A DNA stretch of 64,000 bases from Mycolicibacterium setense (GTDB lineage Bacteria > Actinomycetota > Actinomycetes > Mycobacteriales > Mycobacteriaceae): assembly GCF_000805385.1 (NCBI RefSeq), contig NZ_JTJW01000003.1:248001-312000 (forward strand), given 5' to 3'. The notes beneath the pieces were generated by a model. The model had not been told where the DNA came from, ran no database searches, and was given only the letters and a program-made list of their open reading frames with translations. Below are positions 34,208 through 42,451 of this stretch, piece by piece; the stretch's first letter is position 1, and each line of letters starts with the position of its first letter. Made by a program: the position numbers and the translations under genes.

Positions 34208-35308
34208 TCAGTGGCGGGTCAGGTGCTCACGGAAGAACGTGGTCAATGCGTCGAACGGGATGAGGCCCACTCGATCGTAGAGATCGACGTGACCGGCACC
34301 TGGGACGACGACCAGCCGCTTGGGTTCAGCGGCAAGCCGGTACGCGTCCTCACTGAACTCGCGCGAGTGGGCCTGTTCGCCGGTGATGAACAGCATCGGG
34401 CGCGGTGAGATGGTCTCGATGTCGGCGAACGGATAGAAGTTCATGAACTTGACGTTGCTGGTGAGCGTCGGATGCGTGGTGGTGTTCGGGCTGAAACCCC
34501 GTGCGGTGCGGTAGAAGTCGTAGAACTCGCGGTCGATCGGCGTCGACTGCGCGGTGAGCTCTTCGGGCGTGCCGGAGGTGAATTCTGCTCCGCCGCCGGA
34601 GAATTCGACGTCACGCTGTTCGGCTGCCCGCGCGATGATCTGCTTGCGCGCTTCCAGGCTGAGGCCGTTTCGCAGTCCGTCGCGGTTGGCCGCGCCCATG
34701 TCGTACATGCTCACGGTGGCGACCGCCTTGATGCGGGGGTCGATCTTGGCCGCGCTGATCACAAAGCTGCCGCTGCCGCACACACCGATCGCCCCGACTC
34801 GTTCCCGGTCGACGAACGGTTGACTGCGCATGTAGTCGACGGCGGCGCTGAAGTCTTCGGCGTAGATGTCCGGAGAGACCGCGTTGCGTGGCAGGCCCTC
34901 GCTTTCGCCCCAGAACGACAGATCCAGCGACATCGTGACGAAGCCCTGTTCGGCCATCTTGGTGGCGTAGAGGTTGGCGCTCTGTTCTTTCACCGCACCC
35001 ATGGGATGTCCGACCACGATCGCCGCCGTCTTCCGGGAGCGGTCCAGGTCCCGGGGCACGAACAGATTGCCGACCACCTTCATCTGGTACTGGTTCTTGA
35101 ACGAGACCTTCTGGACGTCCACTCGGTCGCTGACGAAGAAGTTGTCCGCGCCGCGTGAGGTATCGCCTGCAGCGAGGCCGGCCGTGGGTGCTGCCGGTGC
35201 GGCGCTGGGTTGTGACGGTCCGCATCCCGACGCGGTCAAGGCGGTCAGTGCGGAAAGGGCTCCGGCCAGCTTCAGCATGCTGCGTCGGCCCAGGGGAGTG
35301 ATGGTCAT
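34208..35308 (-). CDS. alpha/beta hydrolase lipoprotein (dienelactone-hydrolase-like)
   Basis: A 366-residue exported hydrolase from ATG 35308, with an AAGGAG site. The signal peptide ends with a lipobox around LTASGC. The alpha/beta-hydrolase domain has oxyanion text VVGHPMGAVKEQS and nucleophile elbow GVCGSGS. The residue at the nucleophile position is Cys, as in dienelactone hydrolases. An acid near ITGEQAHSREFSED and a terminal His in VVPGAGHVDLYDR complete a triad. It overlaps the MFS gene by 4 bases, so it is co-translated with that transporter. The substrate may be an ester or lactone antibiotic-like compound. Confidence 0.85.
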   Translation of the reverse strand: MTITPLGRRSMLKLAGALSALTALTASGCGPSQPSAAPAAPTAGLAAGDTSRGADNFFVSDRVDVQKVSFKNQYQMKVVGNLFVPRDLDRSRKTAAIVVGHPMGAVKEQSANLYATKMAEQGFVTMSLDLSFWGESEGLPRNAVSPDIYAEDFSAAVDYMRSQPFVDRERVGAIGVCGSGSFVISAAKIDPRIKAVATVSMYDMGAANRDGLRNGLSLEARKQIIARAAEQRDVEFSGGGAEFTSGTPEELTAQSTPIDREFYDFYRTARGFSPNTTTHPTLTSNVKFMNFYPFADIETISPRPMLFITGEQAHSREFSEDAYRLAAEPKRLVVVPGAGHVDLYDRVGLIPFDALTTFFREHLTRH

Positions 35309-36537
35309 CTCGGATCTCCTTGTCGATCGAAAATACTTGTGCGGTAGTGGATTAGCGCCAGCGCGGCGATAGGTGCCAGCGCGGTTCCGGTGATCGCCGC
35401 GCCGAGCACCGCCGGGCCGACCAGCCCCAGCGAAGTCGACAACGTGGCCGCGGCAAGGGCTGAGCCGATGGCGGTGCCGAGGTTGAACGCGGCGGTGGCC
35501 AGCGACGAGGCCAGGGTCGAGCCGGCGCCGGCATACCGCAGGGTCTGCGCGATCAGGACGGGATTGGCGCCGAGGCCGGAGGCGCCGAGCAGCACCACCA
35601 GCGCCACGGTGATGGTCGGATTGCTCGACGTCGAGGCCAGCACGAGCATCCCCACCGTGGACGACGCCACCGCCACGATGATGGTGGCCCACGGATGCCG
35701 GTCACCGAAGCGTCCGCCGACGACCGTGCCCACCAGCGCGCCGATGCCGAATCCGACCAGAACGACCGGCACGAGTGCCGTCGGGATCCCGGCCCGGTCG
35801 GTCAGCAGCGGGCTGATGAAGCTGTACATGCCGAGGAACCCGGCCTGGGCGAGCACGATCGCCGCCAGCACCACCCACATCCGCCATGAGCGAACGGCCG
35901 AAATCTGGGTGCTGATCGATCCGTCCGAGGATGACTCGCCGATCGTTGCCGGAGCCATACGCCGCACCGCCACTGCGGTGACCACCGCCAGGGCGGCCAG
36001 CATCCAGAACGGGCCCCGCCACCCGGTGAACAGGCCCGCGAACGTACCGAGTGGCACTCCGGCGACGACCGCCAGGCTCAGCCCACCCGACATCACCGCC
36101 AGCGCTCGTGCTCTGGCAGCGGGGCCCGCGACCGTCGTCGCCACCACCGCCCCGATCGCCCAGAAAGTGCCCGTCGCCAGGGCGGTGATCACCCGGGACA
36201 CCGCGACGACCGTGAACGAGTCGCTGAGCGCGGCGACGATGTGACCGGCGGCGAAGACGAGCAGGGCGCCGACGAGCGTGGCCCGTGCCGGTAGGCGCAG
36301 CGTTGCCAGCGCCATGATCGGCGGGCCGATGATCATGCCGACCGCGAAAGCGGTGATGAGCATCCCGGCGCGGGTGACGTCGACGCCGAGGTCGGAGGCA
36401 ACGTCGGGCAGCAGGCCGGCGAGCATGAACTCGGTCGTGCCCATCAGGAAGATCCCGGCGGCGACGACGTAGACCAGCGCAGGGAGCCGGGGTCTGTGCT
36501 CGGTGTCGACGGGTTCACGTTCGGTGGAAAGGAGCAT
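35305..36537 (-). CDS. MFS drug efflux transporter, Cmx/CmrA-like
   Basis: A 410-residue, twelve-span transporter. GIFLMGTTEFMLAGLLPDVA and ITALATGTFWAIGAVVATTV are hallmarks of the Cmx/CmrA drug-efflux group of actinobacteria. A TTG four codons upstream (36549) is possible, but ATG at 36537 fits better. It heads a two-gene unit with the lipoprotein hydrolase and diverges from an MmyB-type regulator. Export of a hydrophobic antibiotic or metabolite is inferred. Confidence 0.9.
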   Translation of the reverse strand: MLLSTEREPVDTEHRPRLPALVYVVAAGIFLMGTTEFMLAGLLPDVASDLGVDVTRAGMLITAFAVGMIIGPPIMALATLRLPARATLVGALLVFAAGHIVAALSDSFTVVAVSRVITALATGTFWAIGAVVATTVAGPAARARALAVMSGGLSLAVVAGVPLGTFAGLFTGWRGPFWMLAALAVVTAVAVRRMAPATIGESSSDGSISTQISAVRSWRMWVVLAAIVLAQAGFLGMYSFISPLLTDRAGIPTALVPVVLVGFGIGALVGTVVGGRFGDRHPWATIIVAVASSTVGMLVLASTSSNPTITVALVVLLGASGLGANPVLIAQTLRYAGAGSTLASSLATAAFNLGTAIGSALAAATLSTSLGLVGPAVLGAAITGTALAPIAALALIHYRTSIFDRQGDPR

Positions 36538-36638
36538 GCTTCCAGGCAACCCGGGAGCCGAGGGATGAGGGAGTCACTGATGAAAGGTGTACTGAAAGGG
36601 CATCCCACGAGCGGGTTGCCGGTCGTACCGTCGAATGT

Positions 36639-37526
36639 GTGAACAACCGCACCGAGGTTCGCGAGTTCCTGACCTCGCGGCGAGCCAAGATCACCCCTCA
36701 GCAGGCGGGTCTGCCCGAGTCAGGTCAGCGCAGGGTGCCCGGACTGCGCCGCAGCGAGGTCGCCGCGCTGGCCGGAGTCAGCGTCGAGTACTACGCCAAA
36801 CTCGAACGCGGCTCACTCGGCGGTGTGTCAGCGTCGGTGCTCGACGCACTGGCCCGGGCTCTACAACTCGATGACGCCGAACGTGCGCATCTGTTCCACC
36901 TCGCCCACGCCGCCGACGGCACGAGCGCCGGCATGCGTCCGCGTCGTCGCCCGAGCACCCGATGGACGCCTCGTCCCGCGCTGCAATGGGTGCTCGACGG
37001 TATCGGGCCGCCGGCCATCATTCGCAACGGGCGCATGGACCTGTTGGCCACCAATCACCTCGGCCGCGCCATGCACGCCGACCTATACGACCGCGAACCC
37101 GGTGGTGTGCCGAACTTCGCCCGGTACACCTTCCTCGATGACGACTCCCGCCGTTTCTATCCCGATTGGGACACCGCCGCCGATACCTGCGTGGCGATCC
37201 TGCGTACCGAAGCCGGACGGGACCCGCACGACAAGGCGATGCACGACCTGGTCGGCGAATTGTCCACCCGTAGCGAACAATTCAGAAGACTCTGGAGTTC
37301 CCACAATGTCAGACTGCACGGGGCGGGGACCAAGCATTTTCATCACACGGTCGTCGGCAACCTGGAACTGGCCTACGAGAGCGTCGACATGATCTCTGAT
37401 CCGGGTCTGACCATGACGATCTACGTCGCCGAACCAGCGTCGCCGACCGCGCATGCCCTTGATCTGCTCGCCTCGTGGGCCGCCACCGAGGCCCACATCG
37501 ATCAGAACGTGGCCCGTCAGGACTGA
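36639..37526 (+). CDS. XRE regulator with MmyB-like ligand domain
   Basis: A 295-residue regulator. The N-terminal helix-turn-helix (about 25-90) has RVPGLRRSEVAALAGVSVEY and LERGSLGGVSASVLDALARAL, the signature of the MmyB group. The C-terminal half (WVLDGIGPPAIIRNGRMDLL onward) is the PAS-like ligand domain of MmyB proteins, which may bind fatty acids or antibiotics. GTG start at 36639. It diverges from the MFS/hydrolase operon and probably controls it. Confidence 0.9.
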   Translation: MNNRTEVREFLTSRRAKITPQQAGLPESGQRRVPGLRRSEVAALAGVSVEYYAKLERGSLGGVSASVLDALARALQLDDAERAHLFHLAHAADGTSAGMRPRRRPSTRWTPRPALQWVLDGIGPPAIIRNGRMDLLATNHLGRAMHADLYDREPGGVPNFARYTFLDDDSRRFYPDWDTAADTCVAILRTEAGRDPHDKAMHDLVGELSTRSEQFRRLWSSHNVRLHGAGTKHFHHTVVGNLELAYESVDMISDPGLTMTIYVAEPASPTAHALDLLASWAATEAHIDQNVARQD

Positions 37527-37540
37527 AAGGTAGATAGAGA

Positions 37541-38383
37541 ATGCCCCGTCATCGTGCATTCGCCCAGGTCGACGTTTTCTCCCGGACCCCGTACCTTGGC
37601 AACCCCGTCGCGGTCGTACTCGACAGCGACGGCCTCGATGACGTTGCGATGCAACGGCTTGCGCGCTGGACCAATCTGTCGGAGACGACGTTCGTACTGC
37701 CGCCGACGAGGCCTGAAGCCGACTACCGTCTGCGCATCTTCACCCCGGGCAGCGAACTCCCGTTCGCCGGGCACCCCACGCTCGGTTCCGCACACGCCTG
37801 GCTCGGGCACGGCGGACAACCCGGGCGTGAGGGATGCATCGTGCAGGAATGCGGTGCCGGACTCGTGGAGATCCGGCAACGCGACTCCGAGGTCTACTTC
37901 CAGGCACCGCCGACGCTGCGGTCCGGACTTCTCGATGACGAGTACCTGAATCAGATCGTCGACTCGTTCGGGGTGTCCCGCGCCGACGTCCTCGCTCACC
38001 AGTGGGTGGACAACGGTCCCGGATGGGCCGTGCTCGTACTGGCCAGCGCCCAACGAGTGCTCGAACTGGAACCTGAATTGGCGCGGATCCCCATGGCCAT
38101 GGTCGGCGTCATCGGCGCATATCCGCCCGGGTCGGCGCACGACTACGAAATGCGGACGTTCGCGCCCGGGGTCGGCGTTCCCGAGGATCCGGTGTGCGGC
38201 AGCATGAATGCCTCGGTAGGGCAATGGTTGACGAGTACCGGCGCCGCACCGGCGCACTACCGCGTCTCGCAGGGTGTGCGGCTCGGCCGGGCCGGCGAGA
38301 TCAGTGTGGTGGCTGAATCCGATGGGACGGTCTGGGTCGGCGGTGTCACCACCACATGCTTCGAAGGCGTTGCGACGCTGTGA
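37541..38383 (+). CDS. PhzF family isomerase-like protein
   Basis: A 280-residue protein of the PhzF/diaminopimelate-epimerase fold. It has the N-terminal FAQVDVFSRTPYLGNPVAVV, NLSETTFVLPP, the acidic FTPGSELPFAGHPTLGSAHA, and the C-terminal PGVGVPEDPVCGSMNASVGQ. The catalytic Glu is in SET. Most PhzF-like proteins outside phenazine clusters have unknown substrates; no phenazine genes are here. The 14-base gap after the MmyB gene suggests co-transcription. Confidence 0.92.
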   Translation: MPRHRAFAQVDVFSRTPYLGNPVAVVLDSDGLDDVAMQRLARWTNLSETTFVLPPTRPEADYRLRIFTPGSELPFAGHPTLGSAHAWLGHGGQPGREGCIVQECGAGLVEIRQRDSEVYFQAPPTLRSGLLDDEYLNQIVDSFGVSRADVLAHQWVDNGPGWAVLVLASAQRVLELEPELARIPMAMVGVIGAYPPGSAHDYEMRTFAPGVGVPEDPVCGSMNASVGQWLTSTGAAPAHYRVSQGVRLGRAGEISVVAESDGTVWVGGVTTTCFEGVATL

Positions 38384-38384
38384 C

Positions 38385-38993
38385 TCAGCGATGGACGGAG
38401 GTGTGCGCGGAAACTGCGGGGGCCACCCAGTCGCGCAGGTAGGTACGCAGGCCGGAGTCATGGCGTGACGGCCCACCCGGGTCGATGATGAATGACTGCA
38501 GTGTCCGCAGCATGAACTCGACCAGCTGGTCGAACACCGCCCCATCGAAACCGACTGCAGGCCAATCGATGTTGAAACGCCGCAGGATCGATTTGCCGAA
38601 CTCGATGGCGAGGTCCGAGGTGACGCCCGCGGTGAAGGCGCTGGCCTTGCCGGGTTGCAGGACCAGGCTGAGGTAGCGGTCATGTGGAATCTGTTCAGCG
38701 GTGTAGGCGATGCCTTCGACGACGGCTTCGCTGGGGTCGGTGATCGAACCCAGTTCCGCGGCCAACCGGTCGAGGAAGCCGTCCACCGATGACACGGCGG
38801 TGCCGACCATGAGGCTCTCCTGGGTGGGGAAGTAGCGGTACACCGTCTGCCGGGTCACGCCGAGGGCCTGCGCGACCTCGGACACGCTGACCGTGCCGCG
38901 CGCGTCGATGGCCCGGCGCGCCGCGTCGATGATGCGGCGCTCGGCTTCGTCGTCGTCGGCGGGAATGTCTCCCGACCAGCCGTGCCTGCGCAT
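38385..38993 (-). CDS. TetR family regulator
   Basis: A 202-residue repressor from ATG 38993; an upstream TTG would add 13 residues. The helix-turn-helix (about 20-65) is DARGTVSVSEVAQALGVTRQ followed by TVYRYFPTQESLM. The C-terminal ligand domain is not specific. It diverges from the Rieske oxygenase gene with a near-perfect dyad (39027-39058) overlapping that gene's promoter. Repression of the oxygenase until a substrate appears is likely. Confidence 0.88.
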   Translation of the reverse strand: MRRHGWSGDIPADDDEAERRIIDAARRAIDARGTVSVSEVAQALGVTRQTVYRYFPTQESLMVGTAVSSVDGFLDRLAAELGSITDPSEAVVEGIAYTAEQIPHDRYLSLVLQPGKASAFTAGVTSDLAIEFGKSILRRFNIDWPAVGFDGAVFDQLVEFMLRTLQSFIIDPGGPSRHDSGLRTYLRDWVAPAVSAHTSVHR

Positions 38994-39025
38994 CTGTCGA
39001 TCGTCGCACGGATGACGATCAGATC

Positions 39026-39058
39026 TTGACAATACAGTCGATGGTCATTGTATGGTCA
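39026..39058 (+). promoter_or_regulatory. promoter with overlapping dyad, near-leaderless start
   Basis: TTGACA (39026-39031) and TTGTAT (39048-39053) are spaced 16 bp as -35 and -10 elements, with the oxygenase ATG at 39063, so the transcript would be almost leaderless. TGACAATACA (39027-39036) and TGTATGGTCA (39049-39058) are inverted repeats with one mismatch that overlap both elements, as expected for TetR repression. Confidence 0.6.
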
Positions 39059-39062
39059 GTTT

Positions 39063-40226
39063 ATGACCGTCACCCCAGTGAGCAGCACCGATGAGGAACT
39101 GACCCGCCGCGCTCTGCGGCACGCCGTCGAGGGGACGACGGATATGGCCGACGCGGTGCTGAAGGTGCCGTTGCACTACTACCGCGACCCGAAGATCACC
39201 GAGATCGAGGAATCCCAGATTCTGCGTCGGGTTCCGCTGGCGATCGTGCCGTCGGCTCAGATCGCGCAGAAGAACGACTTCGTCGTCCGCTCGGTGCTCG
39301 GCGACTCACTGCTGGTCACCCGCGACCGCACGGGCGCCGTCCATGTGTTCCTGAACTACTGCCGACACCGCGGTGCCATGCCCGCCTGCGGGTCCGGCAA
39401 CGCGTCCCGGTTCGTCTGCCCGTATCACGCGTGGACCTACCGCAACACCGGTGAGCTGTTCATGGTGCCGGGCAAGGCCGGTTTCGACACGATGGACCCT
39501 GCGCAGTACGGCCTGGTGGAGTTGCCGTCGGAGGAGCGTCACGGTTTCGTCTGGGCGGTTCTGACCGCAGACGCCACCATCGACCTCGACGCGCATCTCG
39601 GCACGCTCGGACCCGAACTGGCGCAATGGAATTACGAAGCCTACGGCTACCACATCGACCGCGAGTTCTCCTCCGAAGTGTCGTGGAAGGGCGCGCTCGA
39701 GGCGTTCGCGGAGGGCTATCACTTCCCATTCGTCCACGGGGAGAGCCTGATCGGCCAGAACACCCTGCCGAACACCGCGATCTACGACGAATTCGGCAAG
39801 CACCACCGCATCGGATTCCCGTTCAACTGGATCAAGAATCTCGCCGAGGATCCAGGCGCCTCATACGACCCGTCGGCCAACATGGGCGTCATCTACTGGG
39901 TCTATCCGAACCTCATCCTCGCGAACAGCCCCGTCGGCGTGGAGATCATCGACATGTTGCCCGAGGGGGAGCCCACCCGCTGCACGGTGCGGCACAGCTG
40001 GATGGGACGCATCCCGGCGACCAATGACGACATGCGGGCGGGCTACGACGCCGTCTACGAAGGAGTTCACGCAGCGGTACGTGACGAGGATTTCGCGATG
40101 CTCCCGCAGTGCGGAGAAGGGGTCCGGCACGGCCAGCACGACCACATGATCATCGGCCGCAATGAAATCGCGGTTCAGCACATGATCAAGGTGTTCGCCC
40201 ACGAGTTGGGTGTCGCGTTGGCCTAG
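39063..40226 (+). CDS. Rieske non-heme iron oxygenase, alpha subunit
   Basis: A 387-residue ring-hydroxylating-type oxygenase. The N-terminal Rieske cluster is NYCRHRGAMPACGSGN then FVCPYHAWTY (Cys100, His102, Cys119, His122). The mononuclear iron site is in EAFAEGYHFPFVHGES. The C-terminal catalytic domain is complete. No beta subunit, ferredoxin or reductase is adjacent, so it depends on electron partners elsewhere. The convergent VOC gene and divergent TetR form a probable aromatic/steroid catabolic unit. Substrate not deducible. Confidence 0.9.
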   Translation: MTVTPVSSTDEELTRRALRHAVEGTTDMADAVLKVPLHYYRDPKITEIEESQILRRVPLAIVPSAQIAQKNDFVVRSVLGDSLLVTRDRTGAVHVFLNYCRHRGAMPACGSGNASRFVCPYHAWTYRNTGELFMVPGKAGFDTMDPAQYGLVELPSEERHGFVWAVLTADATIDLDAHLGTLGPELAQWNYEAYGYHIDREFSSEVSWKGALEAFAEGYHFPFVHGESLIGQNTLPNTAIYDEFGKHHRIGFPFNWIKNLAEDPGASYDPSANMGVIYWVYPNLILANSPVGVEIIDMLPEGEPTRCTVRHSWMGRIPATNDDMRAGYDAVYEGVHAAVRDEDFAMLPQCGEGVRHGQHDHMIIGRNEIAVQHMIKVFAHELGVALA

Positions 40227-40235
40227 GCTGGCGTG

Positions 40236-40787
40236 TCACTTGCCCGGCAACGGCCGCATCGCCTGCAGGGCGATGCCGGGCACCGAGTTCGCCAGGTCCG
40301 GGCGCTGCTTACCGAACGCCCGCATTGTTCGATAGAACGACCAGACCTGCCGTGGGGTAGGAACTTTCGGCACCCAGGCCAGCTCCCAGTGGATGCCGTT
40401 GATCGGATCGTCGAAGAAGACCGCGTAATAGCCTGGCCAGTACTGGGGGTAGTCCTTGGGCTCATCGGTGACCGGGATATCGCGGGCGATCAGGAAGTCG
40501 CGGTGAAAATGGTCTACTTCCTTGCGGTTTCGGGCCCATAGCGCGATGTGGTTGATGCCGACGGCCTGGTCGGTATGGGTGAGCTTGTCACCGGTGCGTG
40601 CGGGCTGGATGCCGATGTAGCTGTGTGGGTTGACGAATCGCGTCATGTAGTAGATCGATTGATACTCCATGTTCAGCGAGGAGAAGCTGCTGAACCCCAG
40701 CCAGCCGAACATCGCGTCGTAGAACGCGATCGATTCGTCGTAGTCCAACACCGCGAACTCGACATGATTCACTCCGCGCCACCGCAT
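40236..40787 (-). CDS. VOC (glyoxalase/dioxygenase) superfamily protein
   Basis: A 183-residue protein with two-module VOC fold. The first module starts GVNHVEFAVLDYDESIAFYD and the second has INHIALWARNRKEVDHFHRD. A metal-site pattern His (NHVEF), His (NHIAL) and Glu (HWELAW) is present, so a metal-dependent lyase or extradiol-type dioxygenase activity is possible. A GGGGGA site precedes the ATG. It converges on the Rieske oxygenase gene. Confidence 0.88.
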   Translation of the reverse strand: MRWRGVNHVEFAVLDYDESIAFYDAMFGWLGFSSFSSLNMEYQSIYYMTRFVNPHSYIGIQPARTGDKLTHTDQAVGINHIALWARNRKEVDHFHRDFLIARDIPVTDEPKDYPQYWPGYYAVFFDDPINGIHWELAWVPKVPTPRQVWSFYRTMRAFGKQRPDLANSVPGIALQAMRPLPGK

Positions 40788-41100
40788 CGTTCCCCCAGGA
40801 CTCGACTACTACCGAATGTAGTACTTATGAACCGCGCTGTGAAGCCCTTGTGTACGCCGTTTTCTGCCGCTGGGTCGTGGCCAGTGCGGAAGAGCAACCC
40901 TGCAGTGGAAACGGCGCGCCGGCACGTCGAGATCCGCTGTTTCTGCCAGCCGCCGCTCAATTTCTGCCATCGGAATTAACTGCGCTGACCTGCGTGTTGT
41001 GGAAGTCAGACCGGGTAGGAATCCCCCGAACCGATGGACAGACGTCCGAACCGCGACACACACGCCACGGCTCGAACGCCCAAGAACGAAGGGCTTCGAC
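40788..41100. other. intergenic region with TACTAC/GTAGTA dyad
   Basis: 313 bases between the VOC gene and the small secreted protein, with no convincing coding sequence. TACTAC (40807-40812), spacer CGAAT, then GTAGTA (40818-40823) is a perfect dyad 20 bases before the VOC start; such arms resemble BlaI/MecI-type operators. The rest, up to the small-protein start at 41101, shows no clear RNA gene. Confidence 0.4.
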
Positions 41101-41268
41101 ATGAAGAAGATTGGTTTTGCGAGCATGATCGCCACAGGGTTCGCCGCCGCTATCGTCGGCCTGGCCGCCCCGGCGCAAGCTGATATCTCCCACCACCAGT
41201 GGGTGCACGACATCCAGCAGCATGCCAGCACCGGCGCCGTCACACCCGTGTTCGGCAACGGTCGCTGA
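41101..41268 (+). CDS. small secreted peptide
   Basis: A 55-residue protein with a classical signal peptide: MKKIGFASMIATGFAAAIVG, cleavage near AQA|D. The mature form is about 28 residues, His-rich at the start (DISHHQWVHDIQQHAS), ending FGNGR. I recall related short exported proteins in other mycobacteria, but the function is unknown. A strong terminator hairpin follows directly (41281-41311), supporting a dedicated monocistronic transcript. Confidence 0.7.
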   Translation: MKKIGFASMIATGFAAAIVGLAAPAQADISHHQWVHDIQQHASTGAVTPVFGNGR

Positions 41269-41280
41269 CACAGGACACCA

Positions 41281-41311
41281 GCGAGGGGCGCCCATACCGG
41301 GCGCCCCTCGC
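41281..41311 (+). terminator. strong intrinsic terminator-like hairpin
   Basis: GCGAGGGGCGCCC (41281-41293), loop ATACC, then GGGCGCCCCTCGC (41299-41311): 13 perfect pairs, 13 bases after the small secreted protein stop. It is followed by TTGTCG rather than a long U-tract, as is usual for mycobacterial terminators. Confidence 0.8.
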
Positions 41312-41351
41312 TTGTCGTCGGCACCGAATCGCCGGAACGTAGGGTGGCGGA

Positions 41352-42446
41352 ATGACCACCACCCACCGGCTTGCAGTGATCCCGGGCGATGGCATCGGCA
41401 AGGAAGTGGTGCCCGAGGGACTCAAAGTGCTGGACTCCGCGGCGGCCGCTTTCGGTTTCGCCATCGACTACGAACAGTTCGATTACGCGTGCGCGGAGTA
41501 CTACACCGATACCGGCGCGATGCTGCCCGACGGGTGGTTCGACGAGTTGAGTCGCTTCGATGCGATCTACTTCGGCGCCGTCGGTTGGCCGGGCGTTGTG
41601 CCCGACCATATTTCGCTGTGGGGCAGCCTCCTGCAGTTCCGCAGGCATTTCGACCAGTACGTCAATCTGCGTCCGGTCAAACTGATGCCCGGCGTGAAAA
41701 GTCCGCTGGCCGGCCGGGAACCCGGCGACGTCGACTTCGTCGTCGTACGGGAGAACACCGAGGGCGAGTACTCGAGCATCGGCGGCAAGATGTTCGAGGG
41801 CACCGACCGCGAGACGGTGGTGCAAGAGACGGTGATGACCCGCGTCGGTGTCGACCGGATCGTCAAGTACGCGTTCGAGCTTGCCCAACGTCGCCCCGAC
41901 AGGCACCTGACCTCGGCGACGAAGAGCAACGGTATCTCCATCACGATGCCGTACTGGGACGAACGCGTCGAGCTGATGAGCCAGCGGTTCCCCGGCGTCG
42001 AGGTGGACAAGTTCCACATCGACATTCTTGCGGCGAATTTCGTTCTGCACCCTGACTGGTTCGACGTCGTCGTCGCGAGCAACCTCTTCGGCGACATCTT
42101 GTCGGATCTGGGCCCGGCGTGCACCGGTACGATCGGCATCGCCCCGAGCGGAAACATCAACCCGGAACGGCGATTTCCGAGCTTGTTCGAGCCGGTTCAC
42201 GGCTCCGCGCCCGATATCGCCGGGCGCGGGGTGGCCAACCCGATCGGTCAAATCTGGAGCGCGTCGTTGATGCTCGACCACCTGGGTGAGCCCGACGCCG
42301 CGGCTGCGATCCTGACTGCCGTCGAGGATGTGCTGGCCCGTGGGGGCGACATCCTGACTCCCGACATGGGTGGATCCGCGACGACGAGCGCGCTGGGCAC
42401 CGCGGTGCGCGATCAGCTACAGGCGATTGTTTCTGCTACGCAGTAG
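41352..42446 (+). CDS. tartrate dehydrogenase/decarboxylase-like, isopropylmalate dehydrogenase family
   Basis: A 364-residue NAD-dependent beta-decarboxylating dehydrogenase. It begins HRLAVIPGDGIGKEVVPEGL. RENTEGEYSSIGG, KSNGISITMPYWDE and NLFGDILSDLGPACTGTIGI are typical of the tartrate/D-malate dehydrogenase (TtuC/DmlA) branch rather than LeuB. The C-terminal FEPVHGSAPDIAGRGVANPI completes the NAD site. It is probably D-malate or tartrate oxidising. The operon context is absent; the preceding terminator isolates it. Confidence 0.9.
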   Translation: MTTTHRLAVIPGDGIGKEVVPEGLKVLDSAAAAFGFAIDYEQFDYACAEYYTDTGAMLPDGWFDELSRFDAIYFGAVGWPGVVPDHISLWGSLLQFRRHFDQYVNLRPVKLMPGVKSPLAGREPGDVDFVVVRENTEGEYSSIGGKMFEGTDRETVVQETVMTRVGVDRIVKYAFELAQRRPDRHLTSATKSNGISITMPYWDERVELMSQRFPGVEVDKFHIDILAANFVLHPDWFDVVVASNLFGDILSDLGPACTGTIGIAPSGNINPERRFPSLFEPVHGSAPDIAGRGVANPIGQIWSASLMLDHLGEPDAAAAILTAVEDVLARGGDILTPDMGGSATTSALGTAVRDQLQAIVSATQ

Positions 42447-42451
42447 GTGAT

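Noticed and set aside
35390..36244. 284-residue ORF on the + strand over the MFS transporter
   Set aside because: Ser/Thr/Ala-rich shadow of a transporter gene, no ribosome site or known domain.
40809..42281. 490-residue ORF on the - strand over the tartrate dehydrogenase gene
   Set aside because: It crosses a terminator, an intergenic stretch and an opposite real gene. The real gene has full family motifs.
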